A stretch of 64,000 bases of DNA, from positions 1-64,000 of the forward strand of contig JBJXFQ010000045.1 of the NCBI GenBank assembly GCA_046155605.1, read 5' to 3'. Below the pieces are notes generated by a model. That model was not told where the DNA came from. It was given only the letters and a program-made list of their open reading frames with translations, and did no database searches. This DNA comes from JAEUIZ01 sp046155605 (GTDB lineage: Bacteria; Planctomycetota; Phycisphaerae; Phycisphaerales; UBA1924). This document shows positions 36,809 to 45,562 of the stretch, piece by piece (the first letter of the stretch is position 1; every line of letters begins with the position of its first letter). A program made the translations under genes and the position numbers.

Positions 36809-38107
36809 TCAACTCACATGCTTCGGGTCGAACGCGTCCTGCAGCGCGTCGCTCACGATATTGAACGCCAGCACCAGGAAGAACATGAACACGGTCGCCG
36901 TGCCGATCTGCCAGTAGAACCCGTTGATCACCTGCGGGGTCGATTCCTGGATCATCCGGCCCCAACTCGGTCCCACCTTTACCCCCAGGCCCAGGAAACT
37001 CAGCACCACCTCGTTCTTGATCGCCGCGATGAAGAGCAGTGAGAAGTTGATGAACATAAGATGCACCGTGTTCGGGAGCGCGTGCCGCAGCAAGATGTAC
37101 ATCCGTCCGAAGCCGATCGCCCGCGCCGCCTGGATGTATTCCAACTCCTTGATCTTCAGCACCTCGCCCCGCACCACCCGGCACGGCCCGATCCAGAACG
37201 TCAGGCACATCGCCGCATAGATAGGAATCAGGCTCAGCCACGGCTTGGTCACGTCATCAAAGATGCTGCCCGTGAACATGAAGACCAGAACTCCCAGGAG
37301 CACGAGATCGGGCAGCGACGAGAGCGTCGAATACAGCCACACGATCGCGCGATCGACCCAGCCGCCAAAGAACGCTGCCGCCGCTCCCAGCACGCTCCCC
37401 AGCAGTACCGCGACCAGGGCCACCACAAGCCCGATCTGGATCGCCACTTTGATCGAGTAGACCGCGCGCACGAGCGTCGAGCGGCCCTGCCGATCCGTCC
37501 CCAGCGCCAGCCGCAGGTGATAGATCGTCCCCTTGATGCCGCCGGGCACCGCCAGCAGCGATGCCACATCACGCTCGACCGCTTCCACGCGCGGGATAAG
37601 TTCCGGATGCCGATTCAGTTCGCCGACGTCCGTGAGCGCGTCGATCTCGTCCTGAGCCGCCTTGATCCGGTCGCGGAACTCCTGCACAGTCAGTTTGGCT
37701 GGTTCGGCCTCGGCAAAGCGAATGCCCGCGATGGCCTCCGCCGCGCGTTGATCCGCCTCGGCGCGATTGCGCACGCGGATGTTCGCGCGCTTGCGAAACT
37801 CATCGAGATACGACTGCACGATGCGGATCCGCTCTTCCGCGCTCGCCTTGCTGCCCAGACCCGGGATCTCCGGCGCGCCCACCACCTGGTCGGCACGCTC
37901 GACCGTCAGCGCATCGAGAATCGGTGCCCGAGCGACATCCCACCAGCCTGTCCGCGTGCCGAGCCGCTTGGCCGCATCAGCCCCCAACACCCACGCCCCG
38001 ATCGAGAAGTAGCACGCGATAACGAGCAGCGCGGCGATCGCGAGCCGATTGCGACGGAACTTCAGCCAGGCGCGGGAGGACCAGGCTCGACGCACGCGAC
38101 GGATCAC
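36809..38107 (-). CDS. oppC: Peptide ABC transporter permease OppC/DppC with enlarged first periplasmic region
   Basis: 432 residues from GTG 38107, which overlaps the oppB stop (GTGA) and has GAGG about 8 nt upstream. After TM1 (LAIAALLVIACYFSIGAWVL) comes about 150 residues of charged, partly coiled-coil sequence (EERIRIVQSYLDEFRKRANI, AKLTVQEFRDRIKAAQDEID). The GTDRQGRSTLVRAVY entry and the BPD_transp_1 helices follow, with the EAA loop EYIQAARAIGFG. Typical OppC proteins have about 300 residues, so the insert is a lineage feature. It forms half of the peptide channel with OppB. Confidence 0.9.
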   Translation of the reverse strand: MIRRVRRAWSSRAWLKFRRNRLAIAALLVIACYFSIGAWVLGADAAKRLGTRTGWWDVARAPILDALTVERADQVVGAPEIPGLGSKASAEERIRIVQSYLDEFRKRANIRVRNRAEADQRAAEAIAGIRFAEAEPAKLTVQEFRDRIKAAQDEIDALTDVGELNRHPELIPRVEAVERDVASLLAVPGGIKGTIYHLRLALGTDRQGRSTLVRAVYSIKVAIQIGLVVALVAVLLGSVLGAAAAFFGGWVDRAIVWLYSTLSSLPDLVLLGVLVFMFTGSIFDDVTKPWLSLIPIYAAMCLTFWIGPCRVVRGEVLKIKELEYIQAARAIGFGRMYILLRHALPNTVHLMFINFSLLFIAAIKNEVVLSFLGLGVKVGPSWGRMIQESTPQVINGFYWQIGTATVFMFFLVLAFNIVSDALQDAFDPKHVS

Positions 38108-39129
38108 GACAGCCTCACTCTGGGATCGACGAGCGCGTAGAGCACATCCGTCAGGATGTTCGATATGATGAAGACGCACGCAAAGATCGCCGTGAACGTC
38201 TGGATGATCGGGAAGTCGCGGTCCTTGATGGCGTCGATGATAAGTTTGCCCATGCCGGGGATGCGGAACTGGTATTCCAGTAGGATCGACCCGGCGATGA
38301 GGAACGGCAGCGTAATCATCACTCGCGTGATGATCGGAATCATCGCGTTCTTGAGCATATGGACAAACATGATCTTGGGCTTCGGCGCGCCCTTGGCAAT
38401 CGCCGTCGTGATGTAATCCTTGGTCGTCTCCTCCACCATGACCGCGCGATAAAACCGGGTGTCATAACCGATCGCCACGACGACATAGATCAATACCGGG
38501 AGAAGGCAGTAATGCGCCCACGTCGCAGGCGAGAAGCGCGTGGGATAGGGGATCAATCCGAAGACCGGCTGTTTGCTCCATGCGAGCCAGGGTTCGTAAC
38601 CGCTGGCCGCGAACCAGCCGAGCCCCAGCGCTGATTTCAGCCACGTCGAGCCGAACTTCTGCCCCAGCACGATGAAGACCAGCACGCTGACGCTCATGCC
38701 CAGCACCACGAGGAACATGAGCCACCGGTCGATCCATCGCCCGCGGCAATAGGCCGAGATCATGCCGATCGTGATCGAGACGACCGTCGTCAGCGCCATC
38801 TCCGGGAGCGTGATCGAGAGGCTCGGGCCGACCGCCTCGGCCAACTTCTTGCCCACGTTCTGGCCTTCGTACTTCCAACTCTCGTAGCGGCGATGCTCAG
38901 TGCCGAAATCGAGCGTCGCGATGCGGCCAAGAAACTCGACATATTGCGTCACGAACGGACGATCGAGCCCCATCGCGCGCCGCTTGAGTTGGATCTGCTC
39001 CTGCGTCGCGTTCTTACCGAGGTACGCGTTGACCGGGTCCGAGACGCGCAGCGCCGCCATGACAATAAGAATGATGCCCAGGTAGACCGGGATGCTCGCG
39101 AGCAGACGGCGGAGGATGAACGGCCACAT
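38104..39129 (-). CDS. oppB: Peptide ABC transporter permease OppB/DppB
   Basis: 341 residues. TM1 is ILRRLLASIPVYLGIILIVM. The GLDRPFVTQYVEFLG segment is followed by the membrane core (LPEMALTTVVSITIGMISAY). The EAA loop is DYITTAIAKGAPKPKIMFVH, and the protein ends FIISNILTDVLYALVDPRVRLS, the standard OppB ending. A short extra segment, GWFAASGYEPWLAWSKQP, lies between helices. It is 27 nt downstream of oppA and coupled to oppC. Confidence 0.92.
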   Translation of the reverse strand: MWPFILRRLLASIPVYLGIILIVMAALRVSDPVNAYLGKNATQEQIQLKRRAMGLDRPFVTQYVEFLGRIATLDFGTEHRRYESWKYEGQNVGKKLAEAVGPSLSITLPEMALTTVVSITIGMISAYCRGRWIDRWLMFLVVLGMSVSVLVFIVLGQKFGSTWLKSALGLGWFAASGYEPWLAWSKQPVFGLIPYPTRFSPATWAHYCLLPVLIYVVVAIGYDTRFYRAVMVEETTKDYITTAIAKGAPKPKIMFVHMLKNAMIPIITRVMITLPFLIAGSILLEYQFRIPGMGKLIIDAIKDRDFPIIQTFTAIFACVFIISNILTDVLYALVDPRVRLS

Positions 39130-39156
39130 GTCAGCAGCGGCCCAAGGAGCGAGGGT

Positions 39157-40968
39157 TCATCGCTTGCTGTCATCCACGTTCAGGTACTTGAAGTAGTTAT
39201 GAAAGTCCTCGGTCGGCTTGAAGTTCCGCAGCCACGGCTGCACCAGATAAAACCGATACCGTGCCAGCGATCCCACATACGGCGTGTCCTCGATCACCAT
39301 GTCCCTCATCTCTTCATAAACCCGCGTCCGCTCGGCGCCGGGCTTCATCGTCCGAATGCTTCTGTACAGCGCGTCGAACTCCGGCCGTGAGTAGTTGAAC
39401 GCGTTCGATCCCGGCGATTTGTTCGGCGAATAGAACAACGCCAGGTTGTTCTCTCCATCGGGATAGTCCGAACCCCACGCGTAACTGAAAAGTTGCGCCT
39501 TGTTCTTGTTAATCGCCTCGATCAACTCCGAAAAGTTCACAAATCTCATGTTGAACTTGATGCCGATCTTCTCCACCATGCGCTGCTCGGCCTGCGCCTG
39601 CTCCTCCTGGTTCCCGCCTTGGCTCGTGTAGTAATCCAGCACAAGTTGCTTCCCCGAGGCGTCCCGGCCTCCGGGATACCCCGCCTGCGCCAGCAGCCGC
39701 TTCGCCTCCTCGATGTCCGGACCGCGGTACGAACTCGGTGCCTGACCATCCTTCGGATAACCGTCCAGCCCCGGCGGGATCGGCCCGTCATAGACGATCG
39801 CCGTCCCGTTATAGAACTTCTCGTTGATCTCGTCGAGGTCGTACGCCAGCGCGATCGCCTGCCGAAGCGCCTTGCGCTTCTCGTCATAGCCACCGACCAC
39901 CGGATCGTTCATGTTGAATCCGCGAAAGATGAAATCCAATAACAAGATCGCGTGCCCGGTTACGCCCTTGTCCGCGTACTCCTTCTTCAGTTTCTGCGAG
40001 CGCAGGACGAACGCCTCTTTCTGATATTCCGACGGCACCTGCGTCAATCCCAGTTTCCCACCGTTGAAATCCAGCCACATCGGCGGGTCCGGCACATAGA
40101 ACGGCACCTCGATCCTGTCCAGCAGCGGCAGCCGCTTCCCCGCGTCCGCCTGAAACCCCAACTCCCTGTCACGCGCCGCCTCCGCCGCGTCCGCGGGAAT
40201 TTCCGCCGGATACAACTCCTCCCGATACCCAGGATTTCGCGTGAACACCATCCGCTCGCCAGGACGCCAGTCGCCCGGCTTGACCATGAACGGCCCGCTT
40301 CCCACCGGCCGCGTCGCAAACTCCGTCTTGTATTTCTCGACCGCCTCCCGCGGCACCACCGCCGTCTGGAACTGCGTCAGCACATACAAGAATCGGTACA
40401 CGGGCTCCATCAGTGTCACTTCAAACTCAAGATCACTCACCTTCTTGAGGCCCGCGACCGGCGCGGCGTAGTCAAACTTGTCACCGGCCTTCACGGCCGC
40501 CGCCTGGGCTTCTTTATACTCGTTGAATCCGACGATCGCCTTGTCAATCAGCCACCAGTTCTCATATTCGTACAGCGGGTCCGCCAGCCGCCGCCACGAA
40601 TAGAACACGTCGTCCGTCGTCAACTGCCGACCATTGCCGTCGGGAAAGCACTCGTCATCCTGGAACCGAACGTCCGGCCGAAGCCGGAAACTCCACGTCT
40701 GCGTCCCGTCGTCGTTAAGCCGGTCCTTCGGCATCTCCGCCAGCAGCAGCGGCTCCAAGGTCAACGGCCGAACCAGGTACTTCCACTGCAGCAGCGTCTC
40801 GTACACCTGCGAGATCGCCTGATTGTCGTACTGCGTCGAGCCCTGCGCCGGGTCCAGGCTCTTGGGTCCGTCCGTCCGGATCGGGATCGTCGCCACCTTC
40901 AACTGCGCCACGCACGGCACCGCAAACGCCACCACAACCAGAACGACAGTCAGCAATCGTGAACGCAT
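39157..40968 (-). CDS. oppA: Peptide ABC transporter substrate-binding protein OppA/DppA (SBP family 5)
   Basis: 603 residues; AAGGAG lies 6 nt before the ATG. The signal peptide ends VPCVAQ. Family 5 features are SLDPAQGSTQYDNQAISQVYETL near the N-terminus (broken here as SLDPAQG and YETLLQW), the FRLRPDVRFQDDECFPDGNG segment, and a C-terminal VEKIGIKFNMRFVNFSELIE. The protein would bind peptides in the periplasm and deliver them to OppBC. It heads the oppABC operon and diverges from the symporter gene. The secreted S10 carboxypeptidase at 18844 could supply substrates. Confidence 0.92.
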   Translation of the reverse strand: MRSRLLTVVLVVVAFAVPCVAQLKVATIPIRTDGPKSLDPAQGSTQYDNQAISQVYETLLQWKYLVRPLTLEPLLLAEMPKDRLNDDGTQTWSFRLRPDVRFQDDECFPDGNGRQLTTDDVFYSWRRLADPLYEYENWWLIDKAIVGFNEYKEAQAAAVKAGDKFDYAAPVAGLKKVSDLEFEVTLMEPVYRFLYVLTQFQTAVVPREAVEKYKTEFATRPVGSGPFMVKPGDWRPGERMVFTRNPGYREELYPAEIPADAAEAARDRELGFQADAGKRLPLLDRIEVPFYVPDPPMWLDFNGGKLGLTQVPSEYQKEAFVLRSQKLKKEYADKGVTGHAILLLDFIFRGFNMNDPVVGGYDEKRKALRQAIALAYDLDEINEKFYNGTAIVYDGPIPPGLDGYPKDGQAPSSYRGPDIEEAKRLLAQAGYPGGRDASGKQLVLDYYTSQGGNQEEQAQAEQRMVEKIGIKFNMRFVNFSELIEAINKNKAQLFSYAWGSDYPDGENNLALFYSPNKSPGSNAFNYSRPEFDALYRSIRTMKPGAERTRVYEEMRDMVIEDTPYVGSLARYRFYLVQPWLRNFKPTEDFHNYFKYLNVDDSKR

Positions 40969-41174
40969 CGGTTCTCCTTCGGCGATACACCCGGCAGCGC
41001 GATCCTATCGCTCTCGCTCCGTGGGCTCAATCGCCGATGCCCTAGGTAGCAGCCATTCGCAGCACAGGCCCATACGCCGGTGACTACCCCGTCCTTCGCT
41101 TCCCCGCTTCTCGGTTGGACGCCCGACCGCCTCACCAGTGCCCGCCCCGGACTAATCCTCCGCGGCGAGCCTTC

Positions 41175-42791
41175 ATGCCCCACCACTTCTCGCTCCTCGA
41201 CTGGCTCATCGTCGCGCTCTATTTCGCCCTTCTCGCCGCCAGCGGGTGGTGGTTCTCGCGCCGCGAGCCCTCTGGTGCCCGCGAGTACTTCCTCGCCGGG
41301 CGACAGATGCCCGTCTGGGCCGTCGCCATCTCCGTCGTCGCCACAGCCACCTCCGCCGCCACCTTTATCGGCGCGCCGGAAGAGGCATTCGCCGGCAATC
41401 TCACCTACCTCTCCACGAACATCGGTGCCTTCATCGCCGTCGCCGTTGTCGCCATCTTTTTCATCCCCGCCTTCTACCGCCACAACGTCACCACCGTCTA
41501 CGACCTCCTCGAAGTCCGCTTCGGGAGGCCCGCCAAGATGGGCGCGAGTTGGGCCTTCCTCATCGGCCGCATCCTCGCCAGCGGTGCCCGGCTCTTCATC
41601 GGTGCCATCCCGCTCGCCCTCATCCTCTTCCGCGATGACCACCCCGCCGCCGTCATCGCCTCCATCGCCATCCTCGTCGTCGTCGGCATCCTCTACACCC
41701 TTGTCGGCGGCATCCGCAGCGTGATCTGGACCGATGCCATCCAGACGCTCGTCTTTGTCGTCGCTGTCGCCGCCGCCGCCGCCATCCTCCTCTCACGCAT
41801 CCCCGTGCCCCTGGGCCAGATCATCTCCGAGCTGCGCGCCACGCAGGTCGGAGAGGGCTCCAAACTCGTCGCCGTCACCACCGGCCTCGACCCCGCCAAG
41901 CCCCTCCTCGGCTTCGACCCCGCCCAGGCCTACACGCTCCTGACCGCCGTCTGCGGCTTCTCGCTCCTCATGATCGCCGCCTACGGCACGGACCACGACC
42001 TCGCCCAGCGCATGCTCACCTGCAAGACCCCCTTCAAGGGCAGCATGTCCGCCGTCACCGCCATCATCATCAACCTTCCCATCGTCGCCCTCTTCATGTG
42101 CATCGGGCTGCTGCTCTACGTCTTCTACCAGCGGCCCGACTTGATGGGTGCTGCCGCGCCACACGACGCCCCCACCGCAGGCCGCAAAGTCTTCCTCACT
42201 TTCATCCTGACCGAAATGCCCAGCGGGCTCTCGGGCCTCATGATGGCCGGCCTCTTCGCCACCGGCCTGGGCTCCTTCAACTCCGCCCTCAACGCCATGG
42301 CCGCCGCCTTCGTCAACGACTGCTACACACCCCTCCGCCCCGGCAAGAGCGAGCGGCACTACCTCGTCGCCGGCCGCTTCGCCGTCGCCGGCTGGGGGAT
42401 CATCCTCGGTGCCTTCGCCTGCTTCTGCGTCTTCTGGCAAGAGGGCAGCGGCGACACCCTCATCCAGTTCGCTCTCAACGTCATGACCTTTGCCTATGCC
42501 GGACTCCTCGGCGTCTACTTCACCGCGCTCTTCACCAAACGCCGCGGTAACTCCCGCTCCGCCCTCGCCGCACTCGCCGTCGGGTTCGTCGTCGTCGGCC
42601 TCATGCAGAAACAAGTCTGGCCGCACTGGGCTGCCGTCATCCCGCTCCACATCACTCTCGCCGACGGCACAAAGACCGCCTCGCTCGCCGACATCAAGAT
42701 CGCCTTCCCCTGGATCCTCTTCATCGCCACCGCCTGCACCACCACCGTCTGCTTGCTCGGCACGACGCGCCCTCGACGCGCTCCCGGGTAG
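41175..42791 (+). CDS. Sodium:solute symporter (SSS family)
   Basis: 538 residues from MPHHFSLLDWLIVALYFALL; an upstream frame start at 41115 adds residues without family similarity. About 13 hydrophobic helices are visible. SSS features include YFLAGRQMPVWAVAISVVAT, SAATFIGAPEEAF, and GTDHDLAQRMLTCK in the middle. Family members move sugars, sialic acid, amino acids or vitamins with Na+. Its neighbour is a GH20 hexosaminidase-like gene on the same strand, so an amino-sugar-type substrate is a reasonable guess. Terminator-like hairpins begin directly after the stop. Confidence 0.9.
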   Translation: MPHHFSLLDWLIVALYFALLAASGWWFSRREPSGAREYFLAGRQMPVWAVAISVVATATSAATFIGAPEEAFAGNLTYLSTNIGAFIAVAVVAIFFIPAFYRHNVTTVYDLLEVRFGRPAKMGASWAFLIGRILASGARLFIGAIPLALILFRDDHPAAVIASIAILVVVGILYTLVGGIRSVIWTDAIQTLVFVVAVAAAAAILLSRIPVPLGQIISELRATQVGEGSKLVAVTTGLDPAKPLLGFDPAQAYTLLTAVCGFSLLMIAAYGTDHDLAQRMLTCKTPFKGSMSAVTAIIINLPIVALFMCIGLLLYVFYQRPDLMGAAAPHDAPTAGRKVFLTFILTEMPSGLSGLMMAGLFATGLGSFNSALNAMAAAFVNDCYTPLRPGKSERHYLVAGRFAVAGWGIILGAFACFCVFWQEGSGDTLIQFALNVMTFAYAGLLGVYFTALFTKRRGNSRSALAALAVGFVVVGLMQKQVWPHWAAVIPLHITLADGTKTASLADIKIAFPWILFIATACTTTVCLLGTTRPRRAPG

Positions 42792-42844
42792 GTCGCACCT
42801 CCGGGGCGACTCCTTTCCTGGGTACGTCGCACCTCCGGGGCGAC
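42792..42844 (+). terminator. Two tandem CCTCCGGGG hairpins after the symporter gene
   Basis: GTCGCACC-TCC-GGGGCGAC occurs at 42792-42810 and again at 42826-42844, each followed by a pyrimidine run (TCCTTTCC; CTCTTCTCTT). The first starts one base after the stop codon. A related hairpin with perfect arms is at 46118-46134. They may act as terminators and also form a repeat family. Confidence 0.6.
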
Positions 42845-42868
42845 CTCTTCTCTTCACATGATTTTCCT

Positions 42869-42911
42869 GCCTTCGTGCCTCGATGCCTTCGTGCCTCGAT
42901 GCCTTCGTGCC
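42869..42911 (+). repeat. 16-bp tandem repeat upstream of the GH20 gene
   Basis: GCCTTCGTGCCTCGAT is present at 42869-42884 and 42885-42900 and is followed by a partial copy, GCCTTCGTGCC, at 42901-42911. The array ends about 23 nt before the GH20 start and occupies the place where a ribosome-binding site would be expected; none is evident. Confidence 0.8.
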
Positions 42912-42933
42912 TTCTTCCCTCCTATACCACACC

Positions 42934-44784
42934 ATGCCCGATCCTGCCTCACTCCCTCCTCTCCTCCTTCCTCGCCCTCGCCACCTCGAGCGAACCGGCG
43001 ATTGGATCGACGCCGCGCCCCTCAACGAGCCTCTCCAGATCTCCGACCCCTTGATCCCAACCGACGGCTACACCCTCGTCATCTCCAGCACCACACCCTC
43101 CATCCACGCCTCCACTCCCTCCGGCTTCCGTCACGCACACGCCACACTCCGCCAACTCCGCACCCAATACGGCAGCCGGCTCCACGCACTCACCGTCCGC
43201 GACCAGCCCGCCTTCCCCACTCGCGGCCTCATGCTCGACGCTTCCCGCGATCGCATCCCTACCTCGCCGCACGCCCACGACACCCTCAACACCCTCGCCT
43301 CGCTCAAACTCAACCACCTCGAGTTCTACACCGAGCACACCTTCGCCTATGTCGGCCACGAAGACGTCTGGCGCGACTGGTCCCCCATGACGCCCGACGA
43401 CATCCGCGCCCTCGCCTCTCACGCCGAGCCCCTGGGCATCCGCCTCTCCGCCAACCAGAACTGCTTCGGCCATCTCTCCTCTTGGCTCCGCCACCCGCGC
43501 TATGCCCACCTCGCCGAGACCCATGGCCACTGGGAGTTCGGCGAGCCCGGCGACACCTTCGCTCGCTCCGGCCCCTTTAGCCTCTGCCCGACCGACCCCG
43601 CCTCCATCGCCCTCGTGCGCGACCTCCTCGACCAACTCCTGCCATGTTTCCAATCGCCGCTCGTCAACATCGGCTGCGACGAGACCTTCGACGTCGGCTT
43701 CGGACGCTCCGCCGATGCCGTCCGCGCCCGCGGCCGCGCGGCCGTCTACTTCGACTTCGTCCGTCAGGTCTGCGACCTCGTGCGCGCGCACGGCAAGCGC
43801 CCGATGTTCTGGGCTGATATCGCCCTCGCGCACCCCGAGTCCATCCCACTGATCCCCGACGACCTCATCGGCCTCACCTGGGGCTATGAGCCCGACGCGC
43901 CCTTCGAGCGCTGGTGCCGTCTCCTCCGCGACGCCGGCCGCGACGCCTGGGTCTGCCCCGGCACCTCATCCTGGCGCAGCATCACCGGCCGCACTAACGA
44001 GCGACGGGCCAACCTCGCCGCCGCCGCCACATGCGCACACCTCGCCACCGGCTTCCTCGTCACCGACTGGGGCGACATCGGGCACCACCAACAATGGCCC
44101 ATCAGCCTCCACGCCATCGCCCACGCCGCCGACGCCGCGTGGTCTGGGTCTGGATGGATGGGCGCTGCGCACTGCAATCCAGGAGCCGATCGCGCAAGCG
44201 ATCGCTCTTCTTGCGACTCTGCTTCTTCCCTCCATCGCTCCGTCGCTCCGTCCCTCTCTTCCGCCATCTCCCTCTACGTCTTCAACGACCGCTCCCTCCG
44301 CATCGGTCCTTGGCTCGACGATCTCGGCGACCTCGACCTCCCCCTTCGCCACCTCGGCGGCCGCGTCGCCCCCGACGGTTCCCCACGACCCATGCGTAAC
44401 GCCTCCGCGCTCTTCAACGATCTCCATCTCCCGCTCGGCACCGGCGGCGACGATCGCCTCCGCCGCGGCCTCATGAACCTCCCCGCCTCCCTCTGGCACG
44501 ACGCCCGCGACCGCCTCGATGCCCTCGCCCGCACGCGCCCCACCCTCGCCGACCATACGATCAACGCCGAACTCGACCACACGCTCGCCGTCGCGCGATT
44601 CGCCATCGACCGTGCCCTCTTCCGCCGCGGCGGCTCCGCCGTCAAGCCCGCCGACCTCGCCGATCGCCTCCGCGCCATCCTCGCCGAGCACCGACGCCTC
44701 TGGCTCCTTCGCTGCCGCCCGGGCGGGCTCGATTCGAGTTCTCGCCACTACCAGCGCATCATCGACGAGTTCGACCCGCTTTGA
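42934..44784 (+). CDS. Glycoside hydrolase family 20-like beta-N-acetylhexosaminidase
   Basis: 616 residues from MPDPASLPPLLLP; no signal peptide was seen. An N-terminal GH20b-like domain (LRQLRTQYGSRLHALTVRD) precedes the barrel. Barrel features are PTRGLMLDASRDRIPT, LKLNHLEFYTEHTFAY, and the catalytic pair Asp249-Glu250 in VNIGCDETFDVG. The family removes terminal GlcNAc or GalNAc by substrate-assisted catalysis. The C-terminal helical part ends RIIDEFDPL. A Ser-rich stretch around residues 417-445 (ADRASDRSSCDSASSL) is encoded by a hairpin plus pyrimidine repeat and looks like an insertion. It probably works with the adjacent symporter in amino-sugar use. Confidence 0.85.
   Translation: MPDPASLPPLLLPRPRHLERTGDWIDAAPLNEPLQISDPLIPTDGYTLVISSTTPSIHASTPSGFRHAHATLRQLRTQYGSRLHALTVRDQPAFPTRGLMLDASRDRIPTSPHAHDTLNTLASLKLNHLEFYTEHTFAYVGHEDVWRDWSPMTPDDIRALASHAEPLGIRLSANQNCFGHLSSWLRHPRYAHLAETHGHWEFGEPGDTFARSGPFSLCPTDPASIALVRDLLDQLLPCFQSPLVNIGCDETFDVGFGRSADAVRARGRAAVYFDFVRQVCDLVRAHGKRPMFWADIALAHPESIPLIPDDLIGLTWGYEPDAPFERWCRLLRDAGRDAWVCPGTSSWRSITGRTNERRANLAAAATCAHLATGFLVTDWGDIGHHQQWPISLHAIAHAADAAWSGSGWMGAAHCNPGADRASDRSSCDSASSLHRSVAPSLSSAISLYVFNDRSLRIGPWLDDLGDLDLPLRHLGGRVAPDGSPRPMRNASALFNDLHLPLGTGGDDRLRRGLMNLPASLWHDARDRLDALARTRPTLADHTINAELDHTLAVARFAIDRALFRRGGSAVKPADLADRLRAILAEHRRLWLLRCRPGGLDSSSRHYQRIIDEFDPL
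44187..44265. repeat. Hairpin plus pyrimidine tract in frame inside the GH20 gene
   Basis: CGATCGC-GCAA-GCGATCG (44187-44204) is a perfect 7-bp hairpin with a GCAA tetraloop. It is followed by a pyrimidine-rich tract to about 44265 with repeated CGCTCCGTC/CGTCCCTC units. The stretch encodes a Ser/Ala-rich segment that does not look like part of the GH20 fold. Confidence 0.6.
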
Positions 44785-44796
44785 CATTCCTCGTGC

Positions 44797-44827
44797 CACG
44801 GGCTTCGTCGCCTCGACGATGCCCGTG
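44797..44827. terminator. Long palindrome after the GH20 gene, candidate terminator/repeat
   Basis: CACGGGCTTCGTCG (44797-44810) pairs with CGACGATGCCCGTG (44814-44827) at 13 of 14 positions around a 3-nt loop. It starts 12 nt past the GH20 stop and carries the GTGCCAC foot (44793-44799) shared with other palindromes in the window. No T run follows, so repeat-element status is at least as likely. Confidence 0.55.
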
Positions 44828-44899
44828 CGGCGTGCCATCGGTCAACTGCCTTGAATGACTGCCGCCGATTCACCACAAACCATCTACTCTTCAACCCGT

Positions 44900-45538
44900 A
44901 TGGCGACTTTCACCTTCGAGGCCCTCGACACCGCCCGCAAGCCCCAGACGGGAACCGTCGAGGCTGCGTCGACCGATGAAGCCATCGACCGCATCAAGCA
45001 GTTGGGGTTCTTCCCAACCGCCGTGCGCAAGCAGAAGTTCGAGGATTCCACGATGACCCAGATCGACACCAGCATTCCCAAGCGTCGCCCGCTCCGTTTC
45101 GAGACGATCGCCCAAGCCCTCGCCGAGGCCGAACGTATCGCCGCCGCCGAGCGCGCGGGAAGTCTCAACCGCCTCGGCAACTGGTCCGTCGGCCAGACGT
45201 TCGGCCACCTCGCCACCTGGGCCACCCTCGCCTTCGACGGCACGCCCCTCAAGCCCCCGTGGTTCATCAGGCTCATCCTCAAACTCCAGAAGAACAAGTA
45301 CCTCAACAAGGGCCTTCCCGCCGGCGTCAAGATCCCCAAAGTCCCCGGCGGCACCCTCGGCACCGAGCCCCTCTCCACCGACGACGGCCTCGCACGACTC
45401 AAGGCCGCCTTCAGTCGCATCGACCGCGAAGCCCCGACCAAGCCCAATGTCATCTTCGGCCCGCTCTGCCACGACGAGTGGAAACGCCTCCAACTTCGCC
45501 ACGCCGAACTGCACCTGAGTTTCCTCGATCCCGGTTGA
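44900..45538 (+). CDS. Chimeric protein: GspF-like N-terminal module plus DUF1569/DinB-like domain
   Basis: 212 residues from MATFTFEALDTARKP. Residues 1-50 match the N-terminus of the pilC/GspF product at 1421-2707 almost position by position: MATF-[AT]-[YF]-EAL, then IKQ-GFFPTAVR-QK. Residues 52-212 (MTQIDTSIPKRRPLRFETIA ... LGNWSVGQTFGHLATWA ... LRHAELHLSFLDPG) are a DUF1569 domain of DinB-like fold, usually a protein on its own. An internal ATG at 45053 has GAGGA 7 nt upstream and would give the DUF1569 domain alone. Either the cell makes both forms or the GspF-like piece is a transplanted leader. Function unknown. Confidence 0.75.
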   Translation: MATFTFEALDTARKPQTGTVEAASTDEAIDRIKQLGFFPTAVRKQKFEDSTMTQIDTSIPKRRPLRFETIAQALAEAERIAAAERAGSLNRLGNWSVGQTFGHLATWATLAFDGTPLKPPWFIRLILKLQKNKYLNKGLPAGVKIPKVPGGTLGTEPLSTDDGLARLKAAFSRIDREAPTKPNVIFGPLCHDEWKRLQLRHAELHLSFLDPG

Positions 45539-45562
45539 GCCGCCCCGTTCCCGAGGAACCTC

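Noticed and set aside
36806..37241. Upstream extension of the frameshifted gene's second frame
   Set aside because: It is a shadow of oppC; only the part below about 36625 reads as protein.
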